A stretch of 64,000 bases of DNA from Ruminococcus sp. (GTDB taxonomy: Bacteria > Bacillota > Clostridia > Lachnospirales > Lachnospiraceae), in the NCBI GenBank assembly GCA_023663085.1, contig JAMPIB010000003.1:62001-126000 (forward strand). Reading direction: 5' to 3'. Positions within the stretch are counted from its first letter, which is position 1. Every line of letters starts with the position of its first letter. This document shows, piece after piece, positions 44,366 to 53,715 of the stretch. The notes below the pieces were generated by a model. It was given only the letters and a program-made list of their open reading frames with translations, was not told the origin of the DNA and did no database searches. Both the position numbers and the translations under genes were made by a program.

Positions 44366-45838
44366 TTACCATGCATACATTACCGTTTCCGTATCTCTTA
44401 AAGAATAATGCCGAAACGCAATCTTATAATCCGGCCGCATTTTTAAAATAAGGGCGGGCAATTCCAAAATATCCTCCGGCTTATGGTAAACACAAATCGC
44501 AAGTTTCGGCTTTTGCGCAGTAATAATACGCTTCGCTCCAAGTAGTGCCTTTTCTTCTGCTCCTTCTATATCCATTTTAATAAAAGTAATCTTTTCATCC
44601 TTTATGACAGAATCTAAATCCTGAACTTCAATATCGTAATCTGCATAAAAATCCTGCTTCGGGTTTTCAATCCGTGATGCGCCTCCAAGTCCTGATGTAA
44701 AGCCTATCTTTCCTTGCTTATCATATAACCCGCAGGAAAACAGACTGATATTATTCCGATTACCTATTTTTTTCTTACAAGATTCATAATTCCTTTTCTC
44801 TGGTTCAAAGGCAAACACCTTCTCATAATTACCTCTGCACCATTTTATAAACATTTCCGTTGAACTTAAATCAAATACACCACCATCCACAAATGTTTCT
44901 CTTATGCCTGAGTACGCAAAAAAGTCAAAATATTGGTTTTTAGACAACATTTCAGTTATATCATGCAGATTAATACATTCTCCCATTGCTTTAAAAGAAG
45001 AAATTTTTTCACTGATAATATCATTCTCTCCCTCTGGTTCAATAACAACGTCTAACTGTTCATATTTGTCAACTGCCTCCTCATACGAATAGACCGGAAT
45101 ACCGTTATATTCATCTTGCCTTTTATCAGCAGTAATATAACAGCTCCATGGATAGTTACCCCATTTTTCTTTCATTAATTTCCCAATATTATCTCCCTGC
45201 CCAAGTACAAGCCAGTAGGCTGACGGACGCATCGCGTTCCTTATTCTATCTAACAATTCGGAAACCAGATTATTTGTATTTATCAAATCGTAAAGATATT
45301 CGTCGTAAAAATTATGTGTTCCTAAAAGCGTTTCTTTATCAATCTCCTGTAATATTGTCCCGGCATCTGTTATATTCCAGTCAACTCCCCTTTTGGCAAT
45401 CTGCCCTTTTACCTGTAATCTGGACGCATAAGATTCCATACTGAGTATAATATTGGCTTTTTTAAATTGTTTTACCGCATCTTCAAATCGATATACTGGC
45501 AGATTATGAACGCATTTCTTATTCCACTCTTTGTTATCAATAAATCCCTGGACTGGAACATCTTTCATGAAATGACTATCACAGATATATTTGCCGCATT
45601 CACCCGCACCATAGATAAGAATATCTCCATCCAGCCCTTTTATTTTACGAAATAACTCCATAAGCCGTTTATCATTGTCTCTTTTTTTTCTTAACGATCC
45701 TATTTCACAGCTATTTCCATTATTATCTAAGAAAGTCATTAACAGCCTGCTTTCAAATATCTGCCTCGAAATATCATCCTCTATCCGGGAATATATCTTT
45801 TTTATATCTGCACTTACATACTTCAAACATTCATTCAT
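44366..45838 (-). CDS. FkbM-type methyltransferase with two N-terminal Rossmann-like modules
   Basis: From ATG 45838 (GGAGG ten bases before) the protein has 490 residues. A module at about 70-170 reads ILIYGAGECGKYI and GFIDNKEW. A second, more diverged copy at about 215-300 reads WLVLGQGDNIGKL. The C-terminal part, about 300-480, is a FkbM-family methyltransferase with FVDGGVFDLSST, FAFEPEKRNY and IKMDIEGAEEKALLG. FkbM enzymes usually O-methylate sugars, so a methylated sugar in the glycan is likely. The two modules in one chain are unusual even here. Confidence 0.87.
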   Translation of the reverse strand: MNECLKYVSADIKKIYSRIEDDISRQIFESRLLMTFLDNNGNSCEIGSLRKKRDNDKRLMELFRKIKGLDGDILIYGAGECGKYICDSHFMKDVPVQGFIDNKEWNKKCVHNLPVYRFEDAVKQFKKANIILSMESYASRLQVKGQIAKRGVDWNITDAGTILQEIDKETLLGTHNFYDEYLYDLINTNNLVSELLDRIRNAMRPSAYWLVLGQGDNIGKLMKEKWGNYPWSCYITADKRQDEYNGIPVYSYEEAVDKYEQLDVVIEPEGENDIISEKISSFKAMGECINLHDITEMLSKNQYFDFFAYSGIRETFVDGGVFDLSSTEMFIKWCRGNYEKVFAFEPEKRNYESCKKKIGNRNNISLFSCGLYDKQGKIGFTSGLGGASRIENPKQDFYADYDIEVQDLDSVIKDEKITFIKMDIEGAEEKALLGAKRIITAQKPKLAICVYHKPEDILELPALILKMRPDYKIAFRHYSLRDTETVMYAW

Positions 45839-45866
45839 CTGTATAACGCCTCCGTTTTTCAGTTTA

Positions 45867-47006
45867 TCAGAATAAATCTGCAAGGTTGATATGAAAATAA
45901 CGCTCTAGCTTAAGCAGATATTCATCATTTCTCTTGTTATCCGCATTTTCCATATAAAGCGCATCTTTCTGGCTTCCCTCTATCACTCTTACAGGCAGTT
46001 CTCCAATCGCATATGTATTGATTTTCCAGATTAATTCTATTGTTTTTAACCACAAATCATCTCCGTAAAAGGCGCTTTCCCTGATACCTTTCGCATCCAA
46101 AAATGCCTCCCTGTATTTACCACATGGATATAAAACGCCGCCAACGCCTGTGGCACATACACCTTTCTCTGGTGCTACGGACTCTACACAACCTTCCCAT
46201 TGGCTATATGAAGCAATCTTTCCGTCTTTCTTCGTCATTCTGTGCCCACGCCTGCATATGACCGCATCCGGATATTTCAAGTGTCCGCTATATAAATCTT
46301 CTAATAATCTGTCATCATATATTGTATCATCATCTATTGTAATAATAAGGTCGTCTTGGTACTCCTGCATGGCATAAAAATATTTCTTATGCGCCTTTAA
46401 ATCTTCTACATTTCGTTCTATTCTTAACCCTGCTTTTATGAGTTCCTCCTCCTGTTTTATTTTCCTTTGTGAATCTTCTGTTGCCAGATATAGAACAATC
46501 TCGTCAGCTTTCATCGTCTGCACCATAATACTTTTTATCGCAATATGTACCAAATCTAATCTTCTTCCATAGCTTGTCATGGATACTATTATTTTTTCCT
46601 GTTGTAGATTTTTTTGTTCTTTCTCCTTATTAATACCGCATTGTATATCCAGATCCTCAAAATAAGCTTCTGCACTTCTTACGTATTCATAAAGTAATTT
46701 TTGGTTTTTATCCAAAACCGGAAGTTTTCTAATCTTTTTATTGGCCATAAAGATTTCAATTGCTGTCTGCTTTTCTTCTTCTCCCGCATAAATATATAAA
46801 AAATCCTTTTTGAGCACAATTCGCTTGGTCTCACAAATTTGAACATACTCTCTGCTGCCGATACAGCCAGCAAGTGTTTCATCTTGATAAAGTACATACC
46901 AGAATTTATCTGTCGATGCATCGGCAAATAAAATATTATTAACGTTTAAATCCTCTATAAACAACCTTTTAAACTGTCGATTCTGTTTTGCGCCGCAATA
47001 TACCAT
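45867..47006 (-). CDS. Glycosyltransferase-like protein with diverged N-terminal module
   Basis: The 379-residue protein has a GT-A-type core from about 130 on: IIVSMTSYGRRLDL, LYLATEDSQ and the metal-binding TIDDDTIYDD, with GVGGVLYPCG further on. Its first about 100 residues (VYCGAKQNRQFKRL, FADAST) look like a strongly diverged Rossmann-like module without the glycine loop. AGGGGG precedes the ATG. Related proteins are found in capsule loci. Specificity is unknown. Confidence 0.8.
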   Translation of the reverse strand: MVYCGAKQNRQFKRLFIEDLNVNNILFADASTDKFWYVLYQDETLAGCIGSREYVQICETKRIVLKKDFLYIYAGEEEKQTAIEIFMANKKIRKLPVLDKNQKLLYEYVRSAEAYFEDLDIQCGINKEKEQKNLQQEKIIVSMTSYGRRLDLVHIAIKSIMVQTMKADEIVLYLATEDSQRKIKQEEELIKAGLRIERNVEDLKAHKKYFYAMQEYQDDLIITIDDDTIYDDRLLEDLYSGHLKYPDAVICRRGHRMTKKDGKIASYSQWEGCVESVAPEKGVCATGVGGVLYPCGKYREAFLDAKGIRESAFYGDDLWLKTIELIWKINTYAIGELPVRVIEGSQKDALYMENADNKRNDEYLLKLERYFHINLADLF

Positions 47007-47016
47007 ATTTCCCCCT

Positions 47017-48228
47017 CTAGCCGATCAGCTCGTTAACACCGACTATGCTTTTAATATCCGACCTTCTTCTGATGATCTTTCTTCTGATAATCTCGATATC
47101 ACAAAACGGAATAACGATAATGGTATCTATTTCCTCAGGTATTTCATTTACTGAGTATACCGGAATTCCTTTATATATCTCACAATTAGGGTATGTCTCA
47201 ATAACGCATTGTACCTGCATTTTTTTCCCAAACTCCTTCTGCATTAAATCCAGTAACCAGCCTTTTCCCCAAAAGGCGATCTTCTTATTGTCAAATTCAT
47301 ATTTTATTATCCGGTTTTGCTGCTTTTCCTCTATCCACCTGCACAAAAGTTCTCTATAACTCTTGTCCCTCGCTTCACGCGATGCTATATTCAGCATATC
47401 CATATACCCTGTCTGTGCTGATCTGGATATCCGTATTTCATCAGGAAATGAGAAATCTTCCATATTGTCCATAACCCTATATTCTCTGTCAACCCGTCTG
47501 CTGTCACAATGCACCCCACTGCCATCCCAGCCGATATTTTTGATAAGTGATTCATAAGGACATAAAAAATATCCGTCTTTTTCAATCAGCTTAAGCGCCC
47601 AGAAAACCGCCCAGGAATCACATTCTCCTGATATATTACCCAAAAGATGGCTTTCCAGATCGCTCCCCCACACATGCAGGCGTTCTCTACATCCCTTATC
47701 ATTCTTTATTCTCTTAAGAATTGCATAATCTCTCTCATATTTATCCCAGCGATCTTTCCAAGTTCCCCACCCATGTGAGGAAAATCTACCGCAAAAATAC
47801 ATGTCAGCTCCCGGTTCTCTGTCAATGTCAATAGGCTCCGGGCATCCTCCGATGGAATATACCTTTTCCTCATTCCAATATCTGTTCAGACACGCATTCA
47901 TAAAATACATATACTTTGGATGAGGTACACAATCATCTTCCAAAACGATCACCGCATCATATGTTTGGAATGCATAGTCAATTCCCTCAACAATTGAATC
48001 TGCAAGTCCTTTATTTCTCTCGGAAATATGGATTTCTGTCTCACACCATCTGACACTCTTTATAATTTCCCCAACTGCTTCCCAATCCTTTTGATCTGTT
48101 GAATGTTTCATTCCATCTTGAAAAATGATCAGTTTCTGTGGTTTCATATCATTATGAGATAGTGCTTCTAAAACCTTCTGCGTATGAAAAGGTCTGTTAT
48201 ATGTAAATAAAATAGTCGCGATCCTCAT
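47017..48228 (-). CDS. Glycosyltransferase (GT-A fold) with C-terminal Rossmann-like module
   Basis: The 403-residue protein opens with IATILFTYNRPFHTQ and has the acidic donor site VLEDDCVPHPKYM. The segment CGRFSSHGWGTWKDRW is typical of a subgroup of GT2-related proteins in surface-polysaccharide loci. The C-terminal about 100 residues are the module (IAFWGKGWLLDLM, CVIETYPN, TIIVIPFCDIEII). It lies 10 bases upstream of the next transferase gene. Confidence 0.88.
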   Translation of the reverse strand: MRIATILFTYNRPFHTQKVLEALSHNDMKPQKLIIFQDGMKHSTDQKDWEAVGEIIKSVRWCETEIHISERNKGLADSIVEGIDYAFQTYDAVIVLEDDCVPHPKYMYFMNACLNRYWNEEKVYSIGGCPEPIDIDREPGADMYFCGRFSSHGWGTWKDRWDKYERDYAILKRIKNDKGCRERLHVWGSDLESHLLGNISGECDSWAVFWALKLIEKDGYFLCPYESLIKNIGWDGSGVHCDSRRVDREYRVMDNMEDFSFPDEIRISRSAQTGYMDMLNIASREARDKSYRELLCRWIEEKQQNRIIKYEFDNKKIAFWGKGWLLDLMQKEFGKKMQVQCVIETYPNCEIYKGIPVYSVNEIPEEIDTIIVIPFCDIEIIRRKIIRRRSDIKSIVGVNELIG

Positions 48229-48243
48229 TGCCTAACCCTCTTA

Positions 48244-48567
48244 TCATAAAAATAATATATGGATTTTCTTTATACCGTTTTTCATCAGAAACATAACTAT
48301 TTCATCGGCGTAATCTCCACTGACAAGAAAATGATATTCCACTTCCGACCGAATAACCTGTGTAGGACATACTATTTCGACGTTTCCGATCTTTTTTCCA
48401 CATAACTTATCATTGTTGTCGCAAAAATATTTTATGTTCTGTGCTTTGTTATTCTGCTCCAGAAAATCATATACTTTTCTACCTGATCTGCCTGCTCCGA
48501 AAATTACCAGTTTCGTGTTATCCTGTTTTAAATAGGTATCGTAAATTATATTTCCAACGTATTCCAT
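48244..48567 (-). CDS. Stand-alone Rossmann-like module
   Basis: This 107-residue protein is nothing but the module otherwise found fused to enzymes here: LVIFGAGRSGRKVYDF, then YFCDNNDKLCGKKIGN, a late hydrophobic strand (YHFLVSGDYADEI) and a final helix. It resembles the N-terminal nucleotide-binding half of PglD-type acyltransferases without the hexapeptide part. It probably binds a nucleotide or nucleotide-sugar, or acts as a docking piece for the fused enzymes. AAGGA precedes the ATG. A separate gene for the module shows that it can fold alone. Confidence 0.8.
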   Translation of the reverse strand: MEYVGNIIYDTYLKQDNTKLVIFGAGRSGRKVYDFLEQNNKAQNIKYFCDNNDKLCGKKIGNVEIVCPTQVIRSEVEYHFLVSGDYADEIVMFLMKNGIKKIHILFL

Positions 48568-48598
48568 CGTTTTTCCTTCTCATATTTTATGATGTCTG

Positions 48599-49693
48599 TT
48601 ATTTCTGCAAGAATGCTCCTATGATAACCGGATAATCCGGATCATTTGTTTGAAAATCACTGACTTTGAGATCTTCACAACATAAGCCATACAATAATGA
48701 AACAGCCGTTTTAACATTTCCATATGATAGGATCTCTGTTTTTTCTTTGGTAAATAGCGGTTCAAACAAACGCCTTACCGCATCCTCATGAAAGCTATAA
48801 TAACTCCCCCAGTTATCCGCATCATATCTTGAAATCTGCGATATTCCCGCTACCGTAATCAGTGCTGTTCCGCCGGGTTTTAACATTCTGTATGTATTTC
48901 GCGCTGCACTTTGGATATCATAAATAAACATCAATGTCTGTGTAATGATCACGGTATCGAATCTATTCTCCTCAATCCCTTCTCCGGTTTCCAGATTTCC
49001 TTTGAGCGCATTTTCTCCCCAGCCATCCACATGAAGCATATAAGCATTTTTGAGCCTGTCCTCACCATATTTTACGGAGTATGTGGTCTCTGCAATTTCC
49101 AGAGAATCTCCTCTGATCCACTTTTTATGATTGTCTAAGAACATCTCTATATAATAGCGGTCGATTGGTTTTCCTCTTTCCGTTCCAAATAACCTGCTCG
49201 CCGGGACCGTCGGCATATCGGCTATCTTTTCTATCATGTGATTCTGTTTTCTTCCCTTTTCCCTGGCACACTCCACTACAGCTTTCTCATACTCTTCCAT
49301 ACTGCTGATCACGTTTTTTCTTTGATCGTTGATATAAAGAACAATCTTTTTATCTTCCAGCTTCAATCCATTCCCATCGTAAAATGCGATTTGTTCTACG
49401 GAATTTTGCGGGAACAAAGAAACTCCAAACAAGATGCGGTTTTCATCAATCCCTAATTGTAACAGCTGGGCACATACGTCAATAAAATGCCTTGTCATAA
49501 TAAGGATTGGGTATTTTTGTGGTACCCTTACGTCAGCCGGATGATATATCGGCACCAAGGCGCTCTGATCATATTCCATCTCACCCATGACCGCCTTATT
49601 ATCTAATAACGCCGCAATCTCATATTTTTTCTTAATCTGCTCTTTCATATTTTGAAAAAACCTTCCGGTGCCAAATATCAAAATCTGCCTCAT
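48599..49693 (-). CDS. SAM methyltransferase with N-terminal Rossmann-like module
   Basis: The 364-residue protein has the module at about 1-100 (ILIFGTGRFFQNM, ALLDNKAV, PILIMTRHFIDV). A class I methyltransferase follows: the SAM-loop region is diverged, but the late motif FDTVIITQTLMFIYD with NTYRMLKPGGTALIT is typical. ATG 49693 is favoured by GGAGA at seven bases. Substrate is unknown, presumably a sugar or lipid-linked intermediate of the locus. Confidence 0.85.
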   Translation of the reverse strand: MRQILIFGTGRFFQNMKEQIKKKYEIAALLDNKAVMGEMEYDQSALVPIYHPADVRVPQKYPILIMTRHFIDVCAQLLQLGIDENRILFGVSLFPQNSVEQIAFYDGNGLKLEDKKIVLYINDQRKNVISSMEEYEKAVVECAREKGRKQNHMIEKIADMPTVPASRLFGTERGKPIDRYYIEMFLDNHKKWIRGDSLEIAETTYSVKYGEDRLKNAYMLHVDGWGENALKGNLETGEGIEENRFDTVIITQTLMFIYDIQSAARNTYRMLKPGGTALITVAGISQISRYDADNWGSYYSFHEDAVRRLFEPLFTKEKTEILSYGNVKTAVSLLYGLCCEDLKVSDFQTNDPDYPVIIGAFLQK

Positions 49694-49712
49694 ACGCATT
49701 CTCCATACAGCC

Positions 49713-50639
49713 TTATTTTTGTGTATTAATTTTCCAGTATTGATCTATCATATATTGAAACTCTGCTATTTTCCAATTTCTGACAACATTACGTGGGATC
49801 TCATAATTACTGCATTTAGGCGTCCATATCCCCGGAGTAGTCGTCGCCGCCTTCTTAATTCCCCACTGTTTGCAGATCTGTACTGTCTTCTCGCTGTAAT
49901 CGCCTCCCCTGCCGCCAAAGGGATATGAAAATATATCTACCTTTCTGCCAAGCAGAGTCTCCAGATAATCCTTCGAATTTACAATTTCATCCCGTTGTTC
50001 TTTCTCACTCATTTTTGCCAAAGGCATATGAGATGTTGCATGTGCACCTATTGTTATATACTGAGAACCGGCCAATTCCATGCAAGAGTGTTTATCCAGT
50101 GTTTTGAAAACATCCCATGTCTGGCAATCCAATTTCTGCTGTTTTCTAAGCTGCCGAAACCATTGTTCCCTCGTCTCAACATCTATAAAATTTTTCATCA
50201 AATAATGAATTGCATAATAGCAATTTAGCCGCAGATCATAAGTAGATATATCCCAACAACATCCGAATTTTTCATCCGATATATTGACTATCCCCAAAGC
50301 ATTGCTCCCATGCAATATGAGCCTATCTAATTCATCCCACCAGAATCCTCTGTTATTTTCTATTACTCCCGTACTGACAAACACCGTTGCCGGAACTTGC
50401 AGTTTTTCCAAAATCGGAAGTGCATATTGGTAATTGTCCAAGTACCCGTCATCAAATGTAATAACTACTCCCTTGCCATCACAATTATTCCAGTCTTCCT
50501 CAAATCGCAGAATATTATAATTCCGCTTTAAATATCTTATTTGCTGTTCAAACCTGGCTGGCGTAACACACAGTAAATTAATATCATCCTCCATCGCATA
50601 AACGCGATGATAATACAACACATTTATCTGACTGTTCAT
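49713..50639 (-). CDS. Polysaccharide deacetylase
   Basis: The 308-residue protein is a NodB-type carbohydrate esterase 4. It contains VLYYHRV, the metal-binding TFDDGYLDNY with the catalytic Asp, IGAHATSHMPLAKM with the His pair, and FSYPFGG. These enzymes remove acetyl groups from N-acetyl sugars. No signal peptide or membrane helix is visible, so it may act on a lipid-linked precursor in the cytosol. GGAGGAG precedes the ATG. It is one of the few genes here without the Rossmann-like module. Confidence 0.92.
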   Translation of the reverse strand: MNSQINVLYYHRVYAMEDDINLLCVTPARFEQQIRYLKRNYNILRFEEDWNNCDGKGVVITFDDGYLDNYQYALPILEKLQVPATVFVSTGVIENNRGFWWDELDRLILHGSNALGIVNISDEKFGCCWDISTYDLRLNCYYAIHYLMKNFIDVETREQWFRQLRKQQKLDCQTWDVFKTLDKHSCMELAGSQYITIGAHATSHMPLAKMSEKEQRDEIVNSKDYLETLLGRKVDIFSYPFGGRGGDYSEKTVQICKQWGIKKAATTTPGIWTPKCSNYEIPRNVVRNWKIAEFQYMIDQYWKINTQK

Positions 50640-50665
50640 AACTCCTCCGAATCATTTCGCTGTTT

Positions 50666-52213
50666 TTACCAATACCTTGGTGCTAAAATATAATAATCTT
50701 CTGTATATTCTCGATGACAGCTTTTCAATTTTTTTATGATCTCACTTTGCCCATTCAGTACAGCCACTAATATGATGCTGTTATCACTGCCCAAGATTTC
50801 TTGTGGTTCATAGATTGGTTTGTTTCTATAGATACCTGTTTTATAGGAATCAACATAACCTGCCATGTTCATATCCGGAAAGTATACTTCCAGCAATTCA
50901 TATACGCTCTTCCCATATTCTCCCGTGCCCCAAATATAAAAACATTTGCTTTGTGCAACCTGCTTTTTAATTTTGCCGTTTATATGATATAAATACCATA
51001 GCTTCTTACCGATCCTTTTTTCATAAGAAAATTTCGCAATATTTTCATAATATATGTGAAGTATTTCTCCGAACAAGTTCTTCATACACCCGACATCAAT
51101 TTGATCTCTATACTCAAAATTCTCCTTAAGCCAAAAATAGTATTGTTCCAATTCCGCGGTAACTTTTTCCGGTGAGTGGACAGCCTCATATGTACTATGT
51201 GCGTTCCGCCTGACTTCCTGGATCATGCCGCTCATAATATCTTTGTTTAACTCTATAATCTTTTCATAAATATCATCCGCCGTATAGCCGCTGCAAAGAT
51301 ATCCGTTTTTCCCGTCCTCAATCACCTCCGGTACTCCTGCTACAGGCGTGGATATGATCACAAGACCATTTGCCAATGCCTCGGAAACAACATTTGGGTA
51401 AGATTCCAGTATACTGCCACATATCAGTACATCGCTTTCAGAATATTGCCCGGACATATCATCACAGAATCCCTTTAACACGATCTTCCCATCTAATTTA
51501 TTGTTTTGTATATAAGTAAGGCATTCTTTACCATAACCGCTTTTCTTATAGTTTCCGTAAATATTCAGTCTTAATTTTAGTCCGTTTTCTATCGCTTTAT
51601 GGCATGCCTTGATAACTGATAACTGATTTTTATATTCATCCACTCCTCCGACACAAACACATTGTATTTCCTTATATGTCTTTTGTACAGGCACAGATTC
51701 CGCGCGGTCAGCTACCGTCCTAATGCATACAGAATATGTATTAAAATGCTTTCTCCAAACACTGGCATAGTAGTTCGAATCACAAATATGATATTTCGGA
51801 AAAATATCTATATAATCTATTTGAAAAAAATCAGAAATTGCCGAATATATATTCATCACATGCGGAATATTCAGCTCTCTTGCCGCCAATTCCACTATGG
51901 GATTCAGTTGGACAGAATGTAAAATGTCCGGTTTTACATCCAACACTATCTTCTTTATCTCATCATAATGCTCTAGAATATAAATAATATCGATGTCCTC
52001 CGGTTGATTTGACACACTGAGCGGAACATATATTGTATCGATATTCCGTTCAGCACAAAACCTGATATATGCCTTACATATTTCCGTTCCTGAGTTATCT
52101 AGTCCCACAACAACAACGTGTCCTGCCGCTTTCATAAGTTCTGCCTGTCTTAATATTGTTTGAGCCGCTCCTCCCAGCACAATATAATTATCCATAAAAT
52201 ACATTATTTTCAT
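50666..52213 (-). CDS. Family 4 glycosyltransferase with C-terminal Rossmann-like module
   Basis: The 515-residue protein starts KIMYFMDNYIVLGGAAQT, the acceptor-side glycine loop of a GT-B enzyme. It continues with CVCVGGVDEYKNQ and the acidic site ESYPNVVSEALANG. The last about 100 residues are the module (FYIWGTGEYGKSVYEL, GYVDSYKTG, IILVAVLNGQSE). ATG 52213 is chosen because the ATG at 52237 would overlap the upstream gene. The donor is unknown. Confidence 0.9.
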   Translation of the reverse strand: MKIMYFMDNYIVLGGAAQTILRQAELMKAAGHVVVVGLDNSGTEICKAYIRFCAERNIDTIYVPLSVSNQPEDIDIIYILEHYDEIKKIVLDVKPDILHSVQLNPIVELAARELNIPHVMNIYSAISDFFQIDYIDIFPKYHICDSNYYASVWRKHFNTYSVCIRTVADRAESVPVQKTYKEIQCVCVGGVDEYKNQLSVIKACHKAIENGLKLRLNIYGNYKKSGYGKECLTYIQNNKLDGKIVLKGFCDDMSGQYSESDVLICGSILESYPNVVSEALANGLVIISTPVAGVPEVIEDGKNGYLCSGYTADDIYEKIIELNKDIMSGMIQEVRRNAHSTYEAVHSPEKVTAELEQYYFWLKENFEYRDQIDVGCMKNLFGEILHIYYENIAKFSYEKRIGKKLWYLYHINGKIKKQVAQSKCFYIWGTGEYGKSVYELLEVYFPDMNMAGYVDSYKTGIYRNKPIYEPQEILGSDNSIILVAVLNGQSEIIKKLKSCHREYTEDYYILAPRYW

Positions 52214-52223
52214 AGCCTTATTC

Positions 52224-52688
52224 CTATAAGCATTCATACAAAATATCTTCTATCAATAATATTCTTCCATTGAATCTATTTTCCATTATGTCTTTGATCA
52301 CCCGGCCTTCACTAAGCGGTGTTATTACCATAGCATCCGCATCCGGAAGTTCATCATTGGGATGGTATAAGCTGATTCCTTCTGTTTTCATTGCCTTCTT
52401 TTTATCTACGATATATCTGACATTGATGTTGGAATGCTTTATGTCATTCACCAATGCCCTCCCGGTAGTTCCATAACCATAGACAGCAATATTTTGAAAC
52501 GAATTTTTATCAAAATATTGTTCAAGCTTTTCACCGTTTTGGCTCAATGTTAACCAACTTTCATATAACCGGAAAAGTCTTTCATATTTATCTGTTTTTT
52601 CTTTATACTGCAGAGCCACCGCCCTGGAACTTCCGATTCCAATACCAATACCACACAAAAAAGAAGCTGCAATCTTTAATCCTTTCAT
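52224..52688 (-). CDS. Rossmann-like module with N-terminal hydrophobic helix
   Basis: This 154-residue protein has a short hydrophobic N-terminus (about 5-22, LKIAASFLCGIGIGIG), a helical linker, and then the module (IAVYGYGTTGRALV, YIVDKKKAM, AMVITPLSEGRVI). No enzyme domain is attached. The N-terminus may tether the module to the membrane, which would suit a scaffold. The helix is marginal in length, so membrane anchoring is uncertain. AAGGAG precedes the ATG. Confidence 0.78.
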   Translation of the reverse strand: MKGLKIAASFLCGIGIGIGSSRAVALQYKEKTDKYERLFRLYESWLTLSQNGEKLEQYFDKNSFQNIAVYGYGTTGRALVNDIKHSNINVRYIVDKKKAMKTEGISLYHPNDELPDADAMVITPLSEGRVIKDIMENRFNGRILLIEDILYECL

Positions 52689-52713
52689 AGTAAGAATTCT
52701 CCTTTTTATTTAC

Positions 52714-53685
52714 TTATTCTCTTGGCTCCCAGCACATTTTTCCATTGGAAGAAATTCCTTTATTGATTATCTTCTTATATACAAAGTCTTTCCCTCTGCT
52801 TTTTCTGATAATCTGTACAAAAACATCAACCTGCGACAAGCATCCGATAAAGCCGGTACAATACGCCAATGTATATACATCTCTGAGAACTTCTAAGCCT
52901 AAAAGATATCTATCGTTTTTTCTCTGACTTCTTATAAACGCAACTGATTTATCATCAACAGACCTTGCCGTGTCTTCATAATAAACTATCGGTACTGATA
53001 ATCTCTGTACCAAATCACTTAGGCATCGCTTATCATCAGTTGCCACAAATAACTGCTCGTAATGATCTTTTTCAAATATTTCATTTATAGCAGATACATA
53101 CTCCTCAACTGTCACGGGAATCGGATGATTATCAAATACTTTATTAAAGTCCGTTCCCCTGATGTGAATTCCCAATGTCTTTTTTCTATTTATTTTTTTT
53201 CTGATCTCCTGCTTTATATATCGTTCTGTGTCATCCGTCAATCGGATATATCTTTTATAAATCTCCGACATGCGAGCAATATATTCGTTTTTTACTAAAT
53301 AGGAAAACTCTCTCCCATTATATTTATATTCAGTTTCTTCAAAATCATCGGAATTTGCCTTTCTTAAATTAATCCGCCATGGCAGCAAAACCTTCTTTTG
53401 ATCAAATATCTGCTTAAAATAGTATTCATACACATTCCTTGTCCCTTTGACAGGCTTATCTTCCAAATACAGTGTTTCTCCACGATATATTATATAAGGT
53501 ATAAAACCCATTTCATCAGCATAACACATGTAAACTAAAACAGTTCTTAGCAATGCAAAAAATCCTGTTTTATTTCCTCCTACTATATCGATATAATATA
53601 TATTGGTTCTCTCAGCAGCTGATGCCCATCCGATCAGCGCCCTATTTATGTTCTGTAGTTTTTTCCCCAAACTGATCTCCTCCAT
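52714..53685 (-). CDS. Fucosyltransferase-like protein (HxRGTD motif)
   Basis: The 323-residue protein contains LGIHIRGTDF (about residues 170-180), a form of the nucleotide-binding HxRxGTD seen in the O-fucosyltransferase/NodZ superfamily. LFVATDDKR and a late segment near CTGFIGCLSQVD fit the donor site. It probably transfers fucose or another sugar from GDP-linked donors. The ATG at 53685 has only a weak ribosome site. A TTG at 53670 with GGAGG upstream is an alternative. No module is attached. Confidence 0.78.
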   Translation of the reverse strand: MEEISLGKKLQNINRALIGWASAAERTNIYYIDIVGGNKTGFFALLRTVLVYMCYADEMGFIPYIIYRGETLYLEDKPVKGTRNVYEYYFKQIFDQKKVLLPWRINLRKANSDDFEETEYKYNGREFSYLVKNEYIARMSEIYKRYIRLTDDTERYIKQEIRKKINRKKTLGIHIRGTDFNKVFDNHPIPVTVEEYVSAINEIFEKDHYEQLFVATDDKRCLSDLVQRLSVPIVYYEDTARSVDDKSVAFIRSQRKNDRYLLGLEVLRDVYTLAYCTGFIGCLSQVDVFVQIIRKSRGKDFVYKKIINKGISSNGKMCWEPRE

Positions 53686-53715
53686 TCCAAAGTCTCAAAT
53701 TACTCTTTTCAATTG

